Assembly (NCBI GenBank): GCA_964608495.1
Contig: CAZSOQ010000006.1
Location: forward strand, 1-42,974
Reading direction: 5' to 3'
DNA length: 42,974 bases
Origin: JAKORR01 sp964608495
Lineage (GTDB): Bacteria; Armatimonadota; Zipacnadia; Zipacnadales; FEN-943
Shown: in pieces, positions 9,493-19,300 of the stretch
How positions within the stretch are numbered: position 1 is the first letter of the stretch
Layout of the letters: the number at the start of each line of letters is the position of its first letter
Position numbers and translations under genes: made by a program
Notes under the pieces: model-generated
The model's database searches: none
What the model saw: the letters and a program-made list of their open reading frames with translations, nothing else
Told to the model about the DNA's origin: nothing

Positions 9493-10249
9493 TGGGCCGG
9501 GAGCGGCGGCCCGAGCGCGGCGAGCGGCTCCTCTGCTCCTGGGATCGCTGGCCCTTCTGTGCGCCGCCGCCATCGCCCAGGACGGCCCTGCTCTGCTTGC
9601 CCACTGGCCTCTCGACGAGGTGCGCGACGGGGTCACACCCGACGTCTCCGGCAGGGGCCACGACGCCGCCGTCAGGGGCGAGGAGGGCCTGCCCGAGCTG
9701 GTCGAGGGCATCGCGGGACGGGCGCTGCGATTCAGCGCCGCCGGCAGGCACTGGCTTGAGGTGCCGGCGTCGCCCGAGCTCGACCCGCCTACCGCCCTCA
9801 CCGTGATGGCGTGGATCAAGCCCGCGGCGAGGAACGCGACCTACGAGATCGCCTGCCACAAGGGCGACAAGTCCGGCGACCCGCCCTGGCCCGGCTGGCG
9901 CCTGCGGTTCTTCTGGACTCGCGCGACGCTCCAGATCGGTACCCCCGACGGCGGGGAGTTCCTGGCATCCTCACCGGAATGGTCCGTGCAGCCCGGGCGC
10001 TGGACGCACGTGGCGGGCACCTACGACGGCGAGAAGCTGCGGGTGTTCGTCAACGCGAGCCTGGCCGTGGAGGTCGCGGCCCCAGGCTCCATCGCTCCTC
10101 AGCCGCGCCCGCTGGTCCTCGGCAGCTACATCGGGCGCAAGAACGCCTACGCGATGGACGGGCTGATGGACGATGTGAAGCTCTTCGGCCGGGCGCTGAC
10201 CGAGGACGAGATCCTGCGCCAAGCCACTGCGGCCCTGCCCGACGACTGA
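9476..10249 (+). CDS. Secreted LamG/concanavalin-A-like lectin domain protein
   Basis: A 257-residue protein whose ATG at 9476 lies 17 bases inside the preceding gene, with GGAGG nine bases upstream, so translational coupling is likely. The N-terminus is basic, then hydrophobic (APLLLGSLALLCAAAIAQD), a signal peptide. From about residue 40 it is a single LamG-like jelly roll: 'LLAHWPLDEVRDGVTPDVSG', 'ALRFSAAGRHWLEVPASPEL', 'LTVMAWIKP', 'GRWTHVAGTYDGEKLRVFVN' and a closing 'GLMDDVKLFGRALTEDEI'. These are the standard landmarks of LamG_3-type domains. It is a binding rather than catalytic protein and probably helps the upstream hydrolase-like protein engage a polysaccharide. Confidence 0.88.
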   Translation: MSKDPSGPGAAARARRAAPLLLGSLALLCAAAIAQDGPALLAHWPLDEVRDGVTPDVSGRGHDAAVRGEEGLPELVEGIAGRALRFSAAGRHWLEVPASPELDPPTALTVMAWIKPAARNATYEIACHKGDKSGDPPWPGWRLRFFWTRATLQIGTPDGGEFLASSPEWSVQPGRWTHVAGTYDGEKLRVFVNASLAVEVAAPGSIAPQPRPLVLGSYIGRKNAYAMDGLMDDVKLFGRALTEDEILRQATAALPDD

Positions 10250-10314
10250 CCGGCCGCGCCCGGCCGGCTCCCGAGACCGGCACTGGCTTCATCTCAGCCT
10301 CGCGCTCCCGGCAG

Positions 10315-10352
10315 AAAAACACCCGGCGTCCCGGGAGGGTGGGACGCCGGGT
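10315..10352 (-). terminator. Intrinsic terminator for the repeat-protein gene
   Basis: A perfect 12-bp inverted repeat, ACCCGGCGTCCC at 10321-10332 paired with GGGACGCCGGGT at 10341-10352, encloses an 8-base loop. On the minus strand the hairpin is followed after one base by TTTTT (10319-10315). It lies about 35 bases beyond the stop of the gene at 10388-12046. On the plus strand the hairpin has no U-tract after it, so it probably acts only in the minus direction. Confidence 0.85.
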
Positions 10353-10387
10353 CACTGTGGCCTCCGGCCCAGCGGCGGCCCCCTGAG

Positions 10388-12046
10388 CTACCGGCTTTCC
10401 CAGCCCCCGATGACCTCGCCGGTCTCGGAGTCAATGAACACCTGCTTGCACGCGTCGGGCGCGATGCCGCGGTAGTGGAACTCGACGACCCAGCACCACC
10501 GCATCGGCCCGTCCTCCACCATGCTGCTCCCGCTGCTCACGGCGTCCCAGTAGTAGTTGGCGGGTGCCGTGTTCTCGTGAGCCGCCACCTCCACGACGTA
10601 GTCCGGGTACTGCCCGATGGCCGCCAGGTACTCGCTGGCGGTGGCGACGGCCAGCTCCTTGCTGATGAACGGCTCCGCGGGCTCCGGCACGTACGTCGGG
10701 TACACCTCAGCCGTATAGGTGTACTCGTTCCAGCGGTAGGGCACCCTCAGCGCGTCGGCAAAGGGGCCCAGCGGGCAGTAGACGTACCCGCCGTACAGGT
10801 AGGGCGCGTGAACGAGGAAGATCACGCGGGTGCCGCAGTAGGCACGGTGGTCACCCACTCGGAACCTGATCTCGCGGTCGCCGTGGCGCACGTGCCACTC
10901 GTCTCTCCCCGAGTCGTGCCACAGGCGAGCGCCGAGCTTCTCGAAGAAGGGCTTCACAGGCGCGGACAGGCGTCCGCCGTCCAGCCTGGGCGCCACAGGG
11001 AAGTGGATCGGCTGTCCCCGGAACATGACCCGCGGCGGCCCGTCGTGACGGTCCCCGCTCGCAGGGGGCGGGCCGCCATGCCCCGCCGGGTGCCGGCCGC
11101 CCACTGATGGCGAGTACTCCGGCCGCCCCGGGGGTCCTGAGCGATCTGGCGCCGGCCCCCCGCGGTCGTGAGTGCCTCTGTCACCAGTCGAGGGGTGGTA
11201 CTCCGGCCTGCCGGACTGCGTGGGCCGATCGCGCGTCACCGTCGGCGCGCCGCTGCTTCCTCGGCTGCCCGTCGAGGGCAGGTACTCCGGCCTCCCGGAC
11301 TGCGTGGGCCGATCGCGCGTCACCGCCGGTGCGCTGCTGCCACGGCTGCCCGTCGAGGGCAGGTACTCCGGCCTGCCGGCCTGCGTGGGCCGATCGCGCG
11401 TCACCGCCGGTGCGCTGCTGCCACGGCTGCCCGTCNNNNNNNNNNNNNNNNNNNNNNNNNNNNNNNNNNNNNNNNNNNNNNNNNNNNNNNNNNNNNNNNN
11501 NNNNNNNNNNNNNNNNNNNNNNNNNNNNNNNNNNNCCGTCGAGGGCAGGTACTCCGGCCTGCCGGCCTGCGTGGGCCGATCGCGCGTCACTGCCGGTGCG
11601 CTGCTGCCACGGCTGCCCGTCGAGGGCGTGTAGGTGGGTCTTCCGGACTGAGTACCCCGGCTGGGCGTAGCCTTCCCCGGGACCTGGTACATGATCCCTG
11701 GCCACGGAGCGTAGATCGGCGTGGACGACCGCGCCGACCTTGCGGAAGTTGACCTCCCCGAGCCCGCGGTCAAGGTCCCCGACCACGGCGCGCGAGTCGT
11801 CCTGCCGGACTGCACCGGCCGGGTGGAGGTTACAGTCCTCTGACTCTGCGTTCTCGGGGTCTGCACCCGCGGTGTAGGCGCGGCCTCGCGGGCCTGGCTC
11901 GCCGCCCGGTCAGGCTGGCTTGCCCGGGACGCGGCCGCGGGCCGCTTGCTTTGCCCTCGCCCACGCTCCCCGCCCCACGCCACGCTTGCCAGCAACGCGG
12001 CGGCGCAGAGTATCCCGATTCCGACTATCACTTGGTTGCGTCTCAT
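10388..12046 (-). CDS. Secreted repeat-rich protein with copper-amine-oxidase-N-like domain and PepSY-like tail (assembly gap inside)
   Basis: ATG at 12046 with AGGAGG eight bases upstream. A signal peptide (MRRNQVIVGIGILCAAALLA) leads into a Ser/Thr/Arg/Pro/Gln-rich region. Then come 27-residue tandem repeats of the type 'GSRGSSAPAVTRDRPTQ..GRPEYLPST', one copy being 28 residues. A 100-N gap interrupts them, so copy number and true length are unknown; the length as given is 552 codons. The following 110 residues ('VMFRGQPIHFPVAPRLDGGR', 'FFEKLGARLWHD', 'VRHGDREIRFRVGDHRA') resemble the copper amine oxidase N-terminal/stalk domain of Gram-positive wall proteins. The last 90 residues look PepSY-like ('AVATASEYLAAIGQYPDYVV' to 'VFIDSETGEVIGGW'). 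It is probably a cell-surface protein with a disordered basic linker. It has its own promoter and terminator. Confidence 0.8.
   Translation of the reverse strand: MRRNQVIVGIGILCAAALLASVAWGGERGRGQSKRPAAASRASQPDRAASQAREAAPTPRVQTPRTQSQRTVTSTRPVQSGRTTRAPWSGTLTAGSGRSTSARSARSSTPIYAPWPGIMYQVPGKATPSRGTQSGRPTYTPSTGSRGSSAPAVTRDRPTQAGRPEYLPSTXXXXXXXXXXXXXXXXXXXXXXXXXXXXXXXXXXTGSRGSSAPAVTRDRPTQAGRPEYLPSTGSRGSSAPAVTRDRPTQSGRPEYLPSTGSRGSSGAPTVTRDRPTQSGRPEYHPSTGDRGTHDRGGPAPDRSGPPGRPEYSPSVGGRHPAGHGGPPPASGDRHDGPPRVMFRGQPIHFPVAPRLDGGRLSAPVKPFFEKLGARLWHDSGRDEWHVRHGDREIRFRVGDHRAYCGTRVIFLVHAPYLYGGYVYCPLGPFADALRVPYRWNEYTYTAEVYPTYVPEPAEPFISKELAVATASEYLAAIGQYPDYVVEVAAHENTAPANYYWDAVSSGSSMVEDGPMRWCWVVEFHYRGIAPDACKQVFIDSETGEVIGGWESR
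11187..11635 (-). repeat. 81-bp coding tandem repeat array interrupted by assembly gap
   Basis: Four near-identical units begin (on the plus strand) with GTCGAGGG at 11187 (84 bp), 11271 (81 bp), 11352 (81 bp) and 11538 (81 bp). Further unit edges lie at 11433, running into the Ns, and at 11619. The units differ at only a few positions and encode a 27- or 28-residue peptide on the minus strand. CCGTC on both sides of the gap is the same repeat position, which is why assembly failed here. The unit length is a multiple of three, so copy-number change would keep the frame. Confidence 0.92.
11436..11535. other. Assembly gap of 100 N
   Basis: Exactly 100 Ns lie inside the tandem repeat array. A round 100 is a usual placeholder for a gap of unknown size, so neither the number of repeats nor the length of the protein should be taken from this sequence. 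Confidence 0.99.
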
Positions 12047-12128
12047 GGCCGCCACCTCCTGCTTTCTTGAGACTGATGGTTGGCAGTACCTTCGCCGCTG
12101 AACTCCTTGCTGTAGTACTACCGTCTGT

Positions 12129-12157
12129 AGTATACCCGAAGAGCTCCCCCAATGCAA
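12129..12157 (-). promoter_or_regulatory. Sigma70-type promoter of the repeat-protein gene
   Basis: On the minus strand TTGCAT (12157-12152) is followed by a 17-base spacer and TATACT (12134-12129), a good -10 box in an otherwise GC-rich region. Transcription would start near 12120, about 75 bases before the ATG at 12046. Just downstream of the -10 lies TACTAC-N5-GTAGTA, an inverted repeat that could be an operator. A 7-bp hairpin (GCTCCCC at 12143-12149 with GGGGAGC at 12160-12166) overlaps the -35 box. With TTTTT following on the plus strand it could also be a weak terminator. Confidence 0.6.
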
Positions 12158-12230
12158 CAGGGGAGCCGAATCTTTTTCCGTGCCCGGGGCCCCGGCCTTG
12201 CCCCACCTGAAGGGCCGGCCCACCCGGCGC

Positions 12231-15200
12231 CTACTGCAGGTCCCACTTGCTCATCAGGTACGCTCTCACCCGGTCCGTCTCGTCCCGCGTCATCGCCCGG
12301 CTGTACACGAGGATCTCTGAGATGCAGCCCTTCAGGAACGTCTGGTAGTTCGGCGAGAAGCACCCAACCCGCACGTGCTTGGCCCAGCGGTCCACGAAGC
12401 TGGCCACGACCTGCCGCGGGCCTCCCGTCTCCATACCCGGGATACTGCACGCCAGGCCCGTCACGTAGTCATACTCCTTGCCGTCGCTGGCCGTGAAGAT
12501 CCGCGGGTCGTGGTTCACTTCCGCGCCGGGCTCGGGGTTGCTGACCACCGCGAAGATCGTGGCCGGGATCTTCTCGTCGGCGAGGTCCGGCAGCTCCATT
12601 CTCGTGCGGGCGTCCTCGCTGAACCGCAGAGCGGGCCTGCCGTTCAGCCCGTCCGCGACGTACAGCGGCCGGAAGCCGGGCGAATCCTGGCGCGCGTCTC
12701 TCCCCTTGCCACTCTTGTCCCGCCAGACCGCCACCTTCCCGGCCTCGTCCTTCTCCACCGTCGTCTCATCCGAGGCGTCCAGCCATACCTCCAGCTTGTC
12801 TCTGGGCACCGCCTCTGACGCCATCAACTCGGCGGGGAAGACCAGGACGCCGGCCCTGCTCACCACGTACGTCGCCCCGCCCGTGCCCCGCCAGATCACC
12901 CACGCATCCTCCGCCGTCTTACGCACCCCGAGGTTGAAGGACAGCACCGGCGCCGTCTGTGGCGTGAAGCCGCACGCGGCAAAGGGCACGCGCCATTCGC
13001 ACGTCCACGCATCCGCGCCCACGACCGCCTGGTACGTCACCGCCTTACCGAGCCTCGTGACCACGTCCGCGGGCGCACCGGCCTGATCGGTGCTGACGAA
13101 GTGTCCGTCCGGCCAGCCGTACAGGTTCAGGATCGGCCCGAGCTTGGCGGCGAAACCGTCCTGGATCGCGACCTCCATCGCGTCCGTGGTGCCCCACTGG
13201 TGGCTCGCGTACCTCAGCTTCCCGACGTCCTTCACCGGGTGCGTCGCCGCGATGTAGAGCGCCTCGTCGTCGTACCCCACCCAGGCCGTGCTCGGCGCCG
13301 CAGCCGACGGCGACCCGTCATAGGACTCCGCCAGGACCATGCGCCGCGCGCTCTCTCCGGTCAGCTCCTCGTCGAGCCCGCCGTCTATCTTCGGGGCTGT
13401 GCGGAGCCTACCCGCGGCGAACAGTGGCCGCGGGCGGTCGTCGGCGCCCGTCGCCCTCGCGGGGTACTTGTCCGCCGGTTTGGCGCAGGGACGGTTGGTC
13501 GGTTCAGGCAGGACCATCTTGCCGTCACGAGTCCGCGGAGGCAGTCCCAGGCCGGACAGGTCCTGCGGCTGTCTCGCCTTTTCCAGGCTGAGCCAGTAGA
13601 CGGTCCCGATGGGGCCGGCGAGGGCTGACCGCACAACGACGAAGAGGGGGTGCGTGCCGGTCGCGGGTTCGAGCTTGGCCACCAGGTCGCGGGGGTCCGC
13701 CGGGCCCCCCGTGAAGCGCGGGTAGAGCTCGCCGATCTTCTCGCCGTCCCTGCCGTCGAGGCGCAGCTCCAGCTTCACCTCCTTCGGCTGCAGGGCGATC
13801 TGGCCCTGGTACTGCTCGAAGCGGAAGTACTCGAACTCCCCCACCGGCTTGCCGTCCTCCGAGCGGAAGACGACGAAGACATCGCGGGTGCCGGTCGCCT
13901 CGCCTGAGACCTCGTCCATGGCCTCATCGTAGATCTGGATGCGTCCCCCTCGGGGCCTGTCGGTCTGCGGCAGTGGGATCCGGCCGGCCAGGGGGCCGTC
14001 GGCGCTGTCAAGATGCACCTCGACCCACCGCGGCGCGGCCGTGTCACTGCCGTAGACCACCCGGAAGCGCCGGTATCCCTCGCCCAGCGGCACCCGGTTG
14101 AAGCGCAGCCAGGACCCGTCCGCCGTGTTGAACACGAAGGTCCACTGCTTCCGCACGCTCTCGTGCATGCCGTCGTTCTGCGTCGCCTCCAGCACCAGCG
14201 GGTCGGTCGCCTTCTGGTGCCGTGGCCTTGCCCGGGCCGACCGATCGCTGTTCATCTCCCTCACGTCGCTGGCAAGGCGCAGGACCACGGACTGCCATCC
14301 CTCGCTGAAGTCCACGTCCTCGAAGGAGAACCAGTCGCCGTCGCTCAGCCCACTCAGGTCGCCGGCGGACTTCGCTACCCCGGCCGAGTGAGCGGCGCAG
14401 CTCGCCGCTTCCAGCCGGCGCCGCTCGATCTGCGGCCATTCCGGCAGCGGTGGCGGGTCCTCGAAGTCGTGCCCGAACCTGAAGGGCTTGCCTTCCGGGA
14501 AATCCTCCGGGGTGAGCTCTGCGCTCGTGCGCGTGAACTCCGGGTGGAACACATTGTCGTGCTCGTTGATGTCCACGCACATGGTGTTGAACCACAGCCC
14601 GCGCTGGTGCGAGCCCGGCGCCGCCCACAGCAGGTTGTGGTGCAGGTCCACGTCGCAGGTGCCGGCGTCCAGGTACACGATGCCCAGCACGTTGATGCGC
14701 ATGCCGAAGATGTCGTAGCAGTCGTGCATGACGTTGTGGACGACCTGTGAATTCAGCCCATCGAGGGTGCCACCGCTGGAGTAGTAGCCGGTGAGGAAGC
14801 CCGCATCCCTCGTCTGGAGCATCCCGTTGTACAGGTGGTTGTGGGCGAAGAGCGTGGCCGCATAGTCCATGGGTGCGCGGTCGCGCGAGGCCGTGCTCGT
14901 GCCGTTGCCGTAGAAGTTGAAGAAGTGCCTCCCGGCGTTGCGCATGGTGTTGTAGCTGATCACATGCCCGCCGACGAGGAAGTTCTCGTACTCGGGGAAA
15001 TCCGACACGGCGTCGGTGATCGCGTTCAGGTAGTGGCTGGTGTAGTCAATCTCATCAACCAGGCAGTTGTGGATCGTGTGGTGGTAACCGCGCAGGTAAA
15101 ACCCGGCCCCGGCGCTGAAGCGGATGCTGCAGTTCAGGAACGAGTTGTCATGCCCCCCGACGAAGATCCCGGTCTCGCCGGACCTGATCGTGTCGCGCCC

Positions 15201-16253
15201 GTCCTCGATCTGCCCGATGCTGTAGAACCGCGTGAAGTGTGAGATGTATGCCAGGTCACACCCGTCAACCACGCAGTGGGCCGATCCATCAAGGCACAGT
15301 GAGGCGGCCCGGATCGTCAGGCCGGAGATATGGATGTGCTCGCGCCCGCTGGAGTCGAAGGCGAGCTGGCGTTTCTTGGCCTCCACCTTGCCCGGTTCGC
15401 CTCCCGCTCTCGGGATGAGGTAGAGCGTGTTGTCCTCCCAGACCCACTCGCCGGGTCGGTCCAGGGCGTTCCTGTGCCCGACGATCATGCCGCGCCCCTC
15501 TTCGGGTTGGTAGCCGCTGTAGGGGCCGGAAAACCACCAGGTGCGGGTGCGGTCGCCGACCGTGATCTCGCCGGACTTCGAGCTCTCGATGATGCCGGTC
15601 TGAGCACTCCAGCCCTGGTAGTGGACACCGTAGTAGCACGCGCCCTTCCAGTAGTCCTCCGGCTGGCCCTCCAGCAGCTTGCTGACGATCCGCCCGGGCT
15701 CCTTGGTGGGGTCGGGGATGGAGAACTCACCGAAGGTCGGCCACAGAGGCGACAGATCGGACACATACATCTCGAGCCCCGGCGCCGGCTCGTTCGGGAA
15801 CCGCGCCTCGATCATCACCTCGTCGTCGGCGAAGACCTGGTTCCGGCCCAGCCCGAGCGTCCACGGCATGGCAGCCCTCCAGACGTCCCCCTCGTCCCTC
15901 GTCCAGCCGGCGATCGGCTCGCAGCCGGTGACAACAGCTTTCTCGCCCTCGTAGGCCTTGACCGTGATCGGCCTTCCCGGCTCGCCGCTGCGTGGGAAGA
16001 TCACGGTCTCGCGGTACACCCCCGCCCGGAGGAGCAGCGTGTCCCCGGGCTGGAGCTTGTCCACGCCGGCCTGGATGGTCTGCAGGGCCTGGCCGGGCTC
16101 CGGCCCGAGGCCGGTGTGCGCATCATCGCCGGCCGGCGACACGTAGTGGGTTGCCGCCCGGCCGATCTGCCCGGCCAGTAGAAGCGCCAGGGCAAGGGCG
16201 GCCGCTACTGCCCGGCCGCGGCTGTGGCTTGGGGTCGCGCTGATGGTGCTCAT
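12231..16253 (-). CDS. Secreted right-handed beta-helix protein with CBM6-like, CBM9-like and LamG-like domains
   Basis: ATG at 16253 with AAGGAG seven bases upstream; the frame is open further but would overlap the GH2-like gene. The product is 1340 residues. Residues 1-33 are a signal peptide. Residues 34-620 begin with 'HYVSPAGDDAHTG' and 'LQPGDTLLLRAGVYRETV', the hallmark start of pectate-lyase-like right-handed beta-helices, followed by rung-like runs ('HISGLTIRAASLCLDGSAHC'). Residues 640-815 resemble a CBM6 split by an insertion ('DGDWFSFEDVDF', 'TRDVFVVFRSEDGKPVG'). Residues 950-1140 are CBM9-like ('APKIDGGLDEELTGES', 'YDDEALYIAATHP'). Residues 1150-1340 are LamG-like ('LEVWLDASDETTV', 'LNGRPALRFSED'). 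It is likely a polysaccharide lyase or hydrolase, but the active site is not identifiable. Confidence 0.85.
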   Translation of the reverse strand: MSTISATPSHSRGRAVAAALALALLLAGQIGRAATHYVSPAGDDAHTGLGPEPGQALQTIQAGVDKLQPGDTLLLRAGVYRETVIFPRSGEPGRPITVKAYEGEKAVVTGCEPIAGWTRDEGDVWRAAMPWTLGLGRNQVFADDEVMIEARFPNEPAPGLEMYVSDLSPLWPTFGEFSIPDPTKEPGRIVSKLLEGQPEDYWKGACYYGVHYQGWSAQTGIIESSKSGEITVGDRTRTWWFSGPYSGYQPEEGRGMIVGHRNALDRPGEWVWEDNTLYLIPRAGGEPGKVEAKKRQLAFDSSGREHIHISGLTIRAASLCLDGSAHCVVDGCDLAYISHFTRFYSIGQIEDGRDTIRSGETGIFVGGHDNSFLNCSIRFSAGAGFYLRGYHHTIHNCLVDEIDYTSHYLNAITDAVSDFPEYENFLVGGHVISYNTMRNAGRHFFNFYGNGTSTASRDRAPMDYAATLFAHNHLYNGMLQTRDAGFLTGYYSSGGTLDGLNSQVVHNVMHDCYDIFGMRINVLGIVYLDAGTCDVDLHHNLLWAAPGSHQRGLWFNTMCVDINEHDNVFHPEFTRTSAELTPEDFPEGKPFRFGHDFEDPPPLPEWPQIERRRLEAASCAAHSAGVAKSAGDLSGLSDGDWFSFEDVDFSEGWQSVVLRLASDVREMNSDRSARARPRHQKATDPLVLEATQNDGMHESVRKQWTFVFNTADGSWLRFNRVPLGEGYRRFRVVYGSDTAAPRWVEVHLDSADGPLAGRIPLPQTDRPRGGRIQIYDEAMDEVSGEATGTRDVFVVFRSEDGKPVGEFEYFRFEQYQGQIALQPKEVKLELRLDGRDGEKIGELYPRFTGGPADPRDLVAKLEPATGTHPLFVVVRSALAGPIGTVYWLSLEKARQPQDLSGLGLPPRTRDGKMVLPEPTNRPCAKPADKYPARATGADDRPRPLFAAGRLRTAPKIDGGLDEELTGESARRMVLAESYDGSPSAAAPSTAWVGYDDEALYIAATHPVKDVGKLRYASHQWGTTDAMEVAIQDGFAAKLGPILNLYGWPDGHFVSTDQAGAPADVVTRLGKAVTYQAVVGADAWTCEWRVPFAACGFTPQTAPVLSFNLGVRKTAEDAWVIWRGTGGATYVVSRAGVLVFPAELMASEAVPRDKLEVWLDASDETTVEKDEAGKVAVWRDKSGKGRDARQDSPGFRPLYVADGLNGRPALRFSEDARTRMELPDLADEKIPATIFAVVSNPEPGAEVNHDPRIFTASDGKEYDYVTGLACSIPGMETGGPRQVVASFVDRWAKHVRVGCFSPNYQTFLKGCISEILVYSRAMTRDETDRVRAYLMSKWDLQ

Positions 16254-16344
16254 GCCGTGTCTCCTTGTCCGGGGCTCAGTGCTCGCCCGCTCTCGGCTCT
16301 GTCTTTCGCCGGGAGGCTTCGCCGGTCCCCCGGCCCGCGGAAGC

Positions 16345-19300
16345 CTACCAGCGGAAGAAGCGGTAGGGATCGTCCATCTCCTCGGGCTGGTCAAGGTACA
16401 GGCCGCTCTGCCATCGCCCCTGCTGAGGCGGGTCAATCGGCACCATCCGCACGTCGGCCAGCCACACTGTCCCTACGCTGCTGTACCAGATCTGGAAGCG
16501 CGTCTTCGAGTCCGCCGTGCCCTTCGAGACCACCTCGAAGGCAGACTCCCGCCACTGCTCGTCCGGCGCGAAGGGCTGGTACTCGAAGAAGGGCCGCCAG
16601 TCCGCGGTATTCATGAGCGTAAGATTCAGGCGCGCCCCCCGCAGCCCTTCCGCCCGCGCCCTCAGCGAGACGCGGTACCACTGCCCTTCCCTCACGGGCA
16701 CATCCTGCTGCGCCAGCATCACGCTTCCCTTGTCCCCTTCGCCGAGGTCGAGAAGCGCCATGCGCTGGCACCACCCGTCTCCCGCCCGCTCGCGCGCACC
16801 GTCGTATTGCCCCGATCCGCTGAGCTGCCAGGCATCCGCTGCCCCTTTGCCGTCCGCGTCGGCGCTGAAGTCCCCGTTCCTGACCACCGACGCATCGGCA
16901 TCGGGCAGAGCGACCGGCGTTGAGAACCTCCACAGCAGCGGCGTCGGCGCGCTCACTCCCAGGTTCGCCAAAACCCGCGTCAGCAGGAAGCTCGCCCGCC
17001 GGAAGGTCATCTTCAGGTGGAAGGACTCCTCGTAGCCGAACCGCCACGGAGCCATCTGGCAGAACACGACGTTGTCGTCCCCGGCGACGGCCAGCACGCC
17101 GTTCCCAACCGGCTGGGCGCCGCCTGTCACCAGGGGCAGCTCGCGCGGATCGCGGTTGAGCACATCGGCCGGGCACATCCCGGCCAGCGGCGACCCGAGG
17201 CCCGGCGGCCCGAAGTACGCCGAGATGTGCTCGCCCTTCCGGGTGCTGGTGGCGAAGGGCAGGAAGCCGTTGGCTTCCTGCTCGTCCAGCCCGACCGCCA
17301 GCAGGTGCCCGCCCGACTTCAGCCACTGCGCCAGGGCGTCCCTGTGCCGGGCCACGCCCACGCCGCCCCCGGGCCCCACGACCAGGACCTGCTCGGCGGT
17401 GAGTCCGCCGCCGTTGTAGGCACCCGGCGCCAGTCCGGCGCGCTCCAGATGCGCCCGTCCCGCCGGCTCACCCACGTACAGCACGCTGCGCCGCGGGGGC
17501 GGCGAGTAGCCCGCGGCGTACCCGAGCAGGTTCACGACCAGGCGCCTCGCGGCCGGTTCCTCCTCCGTCCGGCCGGTCACGTCCGCCTGGCAGAAGACGA
17601 CCATGCCCTTGCCCTCACTGAACACCATTAGCGGGCTGTATTGCAGCCCGAAGCCCCCGTCGAGGACCGGCAGGAAGTCCCCGGCAGCCGGCTTCTCGAT
17701 GAGCACCGAGGCCACGTTCCCCTGGCATCCGCAGCGCCACGGCCTCGTCACCGTGACCCCGCACCACCTCACCGACGGGACGGTGTTCGGGTCCTGACCG
17801 GGGTCGCACCGCGAGGGCAGAATCGTCGCTTCGCCGCGCCAGTCGCGGAGATGCTTCCTGTCCAGACCGGCAAGGAGCGGATGGCCGGGCACGCGCTCGA
17901 AGAGGCGCCGCAGGCCATACTCCTGCACGCGGAACCCGAGCCGCTTCTCCAGCACCTCCGCCTGCTGCTCGAACACCAGCACCCTCAGGCCGTCCCGCAC
18001 GCGGCTGAGGTCCGGCCCGGGACCGGCGACCGTGAGAGCCGCCTTGCCCACCACCAGAAGCTTGTAGGGGCGCAGGTCCGCGTCCGCGCCGACCGTCTCG
18101 CAGGACACGCCCAGGCCCCGCAGCAGAGCCGCCGTCTCGCCCACCGGGTCGAACAGAGCGATCCTCGCCGTCACCCGCGGGGGCTCGAGGCGCGGCAGCA
18201 CGTGAAGGACGAAGGTATCGCTCTGGCTCTCGCCTGAGCCGAAGGTCGCGGTCATGCTCAGCTCGTACGCTCCGGGCGCCAGCGCGCCCGGCAGCGCCAG
18301 CCGCAGCGGCACCCATGCCTGCTGCCCGGTCTCGATGCTCACCTGCTCGCGGCCCGTGACCGCCGCCGGCAGCCCCAGCCGCCAGGCGCAGTCGCAGGTC
18401 ACCCTCTCGCGCGAGTTGTTGATGACGATGATCTGCTTCTCGACCGTCTCGCCGGGGTGGAAGGTGTGGTCCCTGCTGGTGAAGCGAGCAGGCTTCCCGG
18501 CGATGTAGGCCAGAAGCGGCTGGTTGTTGCGGATCAGGGCCTCCGCCGACTTGGTGGGGATCCAGTCCGCCACCTCGTACGCCGTATCGAAGCGCTCATA
18601 CCGCTCCTCGATGAAGTCGGGGCTGAAGCCCGGCTGCTGGAGGTTGTCCCAGTCCACCGGGAGCTCCACCCGGGCGTCACTGACCCCATCGCGCAGCTTC
18701 CACCGGTTGCTCAGCGTCCAGATGTTGAAGGCCGACACTCCCCAGGTGCGGAAGGCCCGCCAGTTGTCCGTGATGTACAGCGCCTGCACGTCGTCTATGT
18801 TCGGCACGCCCAGCGCCGGTGTGTTGACCACCTGGAAGGGGTAGTCCCACCGGTACCACGTCGCTCCCTTCCGCCACTGCTCGGCCTCGAAGCGCAGGTC
18901 CGCCGCTTCCCCCTCGCTGAGCTGATACGCGCTGTCTCCCAGGAACTGCGCGCCCCACTCCGCGGGACAAAACTGGTACTTCAGCTTGCCGTTCGTGAAG
19001 TACCGCCTCCCCTCGTACCAGCCGCGGAACAGCGTCCAGCTCATGCGCAGCGGCACGCCGTACTCGCACAGGAAGACGGGCTTGACTCCCTGCGTGGCCC
19101 AGTGCTCGAACCAGTCCGAGCGCTCCTGGATCGGCACGAAGTTGAGGTAGCAGTTGATCGTGTGCATTGGCCCGAGGTTGCCCGACGAGTGGTGGTACAC
19201 CGCCCGCGTGGGGTCCAGGCGCTCGACAATCGCCTGGCCTCGGCGGGCCAGCACCGCGCTCCCGTCCGTCCGCTCCTCCGACCTGCCGCTCGGGTCCGGC

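Noticed and set aside
7939..9819. Minus-strand open frame of over 600 codons
   Set aside because: Antisense to the barrel/F5-8C gene, no motifs, composition of a shadow frame.
11187..11635. CRISPR-like array
   Set aside because: The 81-bp units are contiguous, in frame and encode a peptide repeat; there are no unique spacers.
12143..12177. Plus-strand terminator (hairpin then TTTTT)
   Set aside because: No plus-strand gene ends nearby, the stem is only 7 bp and the T-run is six bases away; the hairpin overlaps a minus-strand promoter instead.
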